From positions 1 through 64,000 of the forward strand of contig CAMTXU010000014.1 in NCBI GenBank assembly GCA_947085815.1: 64,000 nt of DNA, given 5' to 3'. The notes beneath the pieces were generated by a model that ran no database searches, was not told where the DNA came from, and worked only from the letters and a program-made list of their open reading frames with translations. The position numbers were made by a program, and so were the translations under genes. How positions within the stretch are numbered: the first letter of the stretch is position 1; the number at the start of each line of letters is the position of its first letter. This document shows, piece by piece, positions 62,870-64,000 of the stretch. Source of the stretch: Fen-1258 sp947085815. Lineage in GTDB: Bacteria > Bacteroidota > Ignavibacteria > Ignavibacteriales > Melioribacteraceae.

Positions 62870-63793
62870 TCATTTGTGCTGTCCTATCAGTCCACCATCT
62901 AAACATTTGTTACATTCGAACTGAAGCGTGATGTGATGAATTCCAAATTTTGACTCAAGAAGCTGTTCAATTTTTATTCGAAGTTGATCACTCTCGCTTA
63001 CTTTCATATCGCTGATATTTACATGCGCTTCAAGATGAATATCGTTGTCTCCAACCGTCCAGATATGAATGTGGTGAATGTCTTCCACTTCAAAAATATT
63101 CTCTACCTCTTTCTTAATTGTATCGAGGGAAATTTCCGGCGGCGCTCCTTCCATCAAAACATGAATCGCTTCGCCGAGTATATCGTAACTTTCTTTTATT
63201 ATATAAAGACCAATTAATATAGTCAGAAGAGGATCAACCCAGCTAACATTCCAAAAAGCAATTGCAAGCCCGCCGAGAATAACAGCAACGGACGAAACAG
63301 AATCGCTAAGTAAATGCATGTATGATGAACGTATATTTATGCTGTTTGCAGAATCCCGTTTAAGAAGCAGTGTTCCTATAATGTTTGCAACTAAACCGAT
63401 TACAGCAACAATAGTCATAGTTCCGGCTTCAATTTTATGCGGATCTGAAAACCGGAGGATCGATTCATAAAAAAGGAAAAAATAGATGGCTATAAGCACG
63501 GATGCGTTTATAACTGCGGCAAGAATTTCTGCGCGCTTTAATCCGAATGTGTGTCGGTGCGAGTTATCTTTCTGTTTTAATTTTAAGGCGAGATATGAAA
63601 TGATGATTGATACGCCGTCGCTAAAATTGTGAAGCGCGTCCGATATCAGCGCCAAACTTCCGGAGAGTATTCCGCCGATTATTTGCACAATTGTAATTAC
63701 AAAATTGAGAAGCATTGTAATAACCAACCTGCCAACAGTCGTGTTCAGCATGTTTTGATGGGTATGATTTTGGTGTGAATGATTGTGTGCCAA
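62870..63793 (-). CDS. Cation diffusion facilitator (CDF) metal exporter
   Basis: It starts at a TTG (63793): MAHNHSHQNHTHQN, a His-rich N-terminus. The 307-residue protein has six membrane helices, the CDF metal sites SDALHNFSDGVS (HxxxD) and LSDSVSSVAVILG, and a C-terminal cytoplasmic ferredoxin-like domain with HIHIWTVGDNDIHLEAHV. It resembles CzcD-type exporters for zinc, cobalt or cadmium. It ends with CNKCLDGG, a possible extra metal pair. Confidence 0.93.
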   Translation of the reverse strand: MAHNHSHQNHTHQNMLNTTVGRLVITMLLNFVITIVQIIGGILSGSLALISDALHNFSDGVSIIISYLALKLKQKDNSHRHTFGLKRAEILAAVINASVLIAIYFFLFYESILRFSDPHKIEAGTMTIVAVIGLVANIIGTLLLKRDSANSINIRSSYMHLLSDSVSSVAVILGGLAIAFWNVSWVDPLLTILIGLYIIKESYDILGEAIHVLMEGAPPEISLDTIKKEVENIFEVEDIHHIHIWTVGDNDIHLEAHVNISDMKVSESDQLRIKIEQLLESKFGIHHITLQFECNKCLDGGLIGQHK

Positions 63794-63857
63794 TTTATTA
63801 TTCAGCCTAATATTTAGTAAATTGTTTTACCGCTTCACAAAAATGTGAATGAAGATA

Positions 63858-64000
63858 ATGAAAAACAAATTCTATAACGATTTTGATTTACAACGATTAA
63901 AATCGAACTCGCGCCACAGTGATTACAGATCCCCCTTCCAGATAGACCGGGATAGAATTATCCACTCTTCCGAATTCCGCAGGCTTCAAGGAAAGACACA
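63858..64000 (+). CDS. dGTPase-like HD-domain triphosphohydrolase, 5' part (runs off window)
   Basis: The first 47 codons from ATG 63858 read MKNKFYNDFDLQRLKSNSRH followed by SDYRSPFQIDRDRIIHSSEF and RRLQGKT. This is the N-terminus of deoxyguanosine triphosphate triphosphohydrolase-like proteins, which hydrolyse dNTPs. The HD residues lie beyond the window. An AAGATA leader precedes it. Confidence 0.8.
   Translation, partial: MKNKFYNDFDLQRLKSNSRHSDYRSPFQIDRDRIIHSSEFRRLQGKT

Noticed and set aside
1..64000. CRISPR arrays, tRNA or rRNA genes, prophage or integrase
   Set aside because: No regularly spaced direct repeats, no TTCRANTC T-loop with acceptor stem in the gaps I read, and no phage or recombinase protein signature were found.

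Overview
The window looks like a stretch of chromosome from a Gram-negative member of the Bacteroidota/Chlorobiota/Ignavibacteria group. The evidence is a type IX secretion (T9SS) sorting domain containing the NYPNPFNP signature typical of Ignavibacteria-like genomes, a GH97 glycosidase, a DUF4159/DUF4175 pair, an Omp28-type protein, a DUF6029-like outer-membrane barrel, low GC by eye, and A-rich leaders with few strong Shine-Dalgarno sites. This assignment is inference from gene content. No rRNA or tRNA gene was recognised.

Region by region. At 0.2-7 kb lie a large uncharacterised protein, a bicarbonate module (SbtA-like permease, PII-like SbtB, broken beta-carbonic anhydrase) and an ATP-cone/uridine-kinase fusion. 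At 6-11 kb lie a PLP enzyme/nitroreductase/DUF2891 operon, then YciI, aldo-keto reductase and cupin genes. At 11-16 kb are a secreted M14 peptidase, a GH97 glycosidase and an SDR enzyme. At 16-23.5 kb are DUF3109, rpoN, a methyltransferase-like membrane protein, hslVU, a membrane MutS-like ATPase and a lipoprotein phosphatase. At 23.5-33.5 kb are a decayed gene, rubrerythrin, a class V PLP enzyme, ppnP, valS, a TetR regulator, a GAF-PP2C phosphatase, a threonine-dehydratase-like enzyme and a lipid kinase. At 33.5-44 kb are a broken lipoprotein, M64 peptidase, DUF4159/DUF4175, a TPR protein and a sensor kinase with its response regulator. At 44-47 kb are small metabolic genes and a frameshifted HEAT protein. 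At 47-54.6 kb is the most interesting locus (next paragraph). At 54.6-64 kb are an enoyl-CoA hydratase, HAD hydrolase, asparaginase-like enzyme, C1 peptidase, uvrB, sufE, a CDF metal exporter and the start of a dGTPase-like gene.

The standout is a roughly 7.5-kb minus-strand operon (54642 to 47183). It encodes an ECF sigma factor, a zinc-type anti-sigma, a Lys/Glu-rich precursor with four Cys all in KCG motifs (two in EGKCG), a DUF692/MNIO enzyme, a DUF2063 partner and a DoxX protein. This is the layout of the HvfABCD/bufferin/gig class of RiPP loci, which make Cu(I)-binding modified cysteines. Here the locus continues without a break into a TlpA thioredoxin, two predicted outer-membrane barrels and a T9SS-exported Omp28-like CxxC protein. 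A plausible ECF promoter precedes the precursor, and an 11-bp hairpin separates precursor from enzyme. The extension suggests a Bacteroidota-type envelope version of this copper/thiol system.

A second theme is small non-coding mobile or repeat DNA: at least eight short elements with terminal inverted repeats (one family in two copies), and dispersed short repeats that touch gene ends and in one case appear inside a coding region. A third is gene decay. Three genes carry frameshifts at poly-A tracts (beta-CA, HEAT protein, lipoprotein), one is a multi-hit pseudogene, and one small ORF looks like a chimera of two unrelated families. Homopolymer sequencing error cannot be excluded for the frameshifts.
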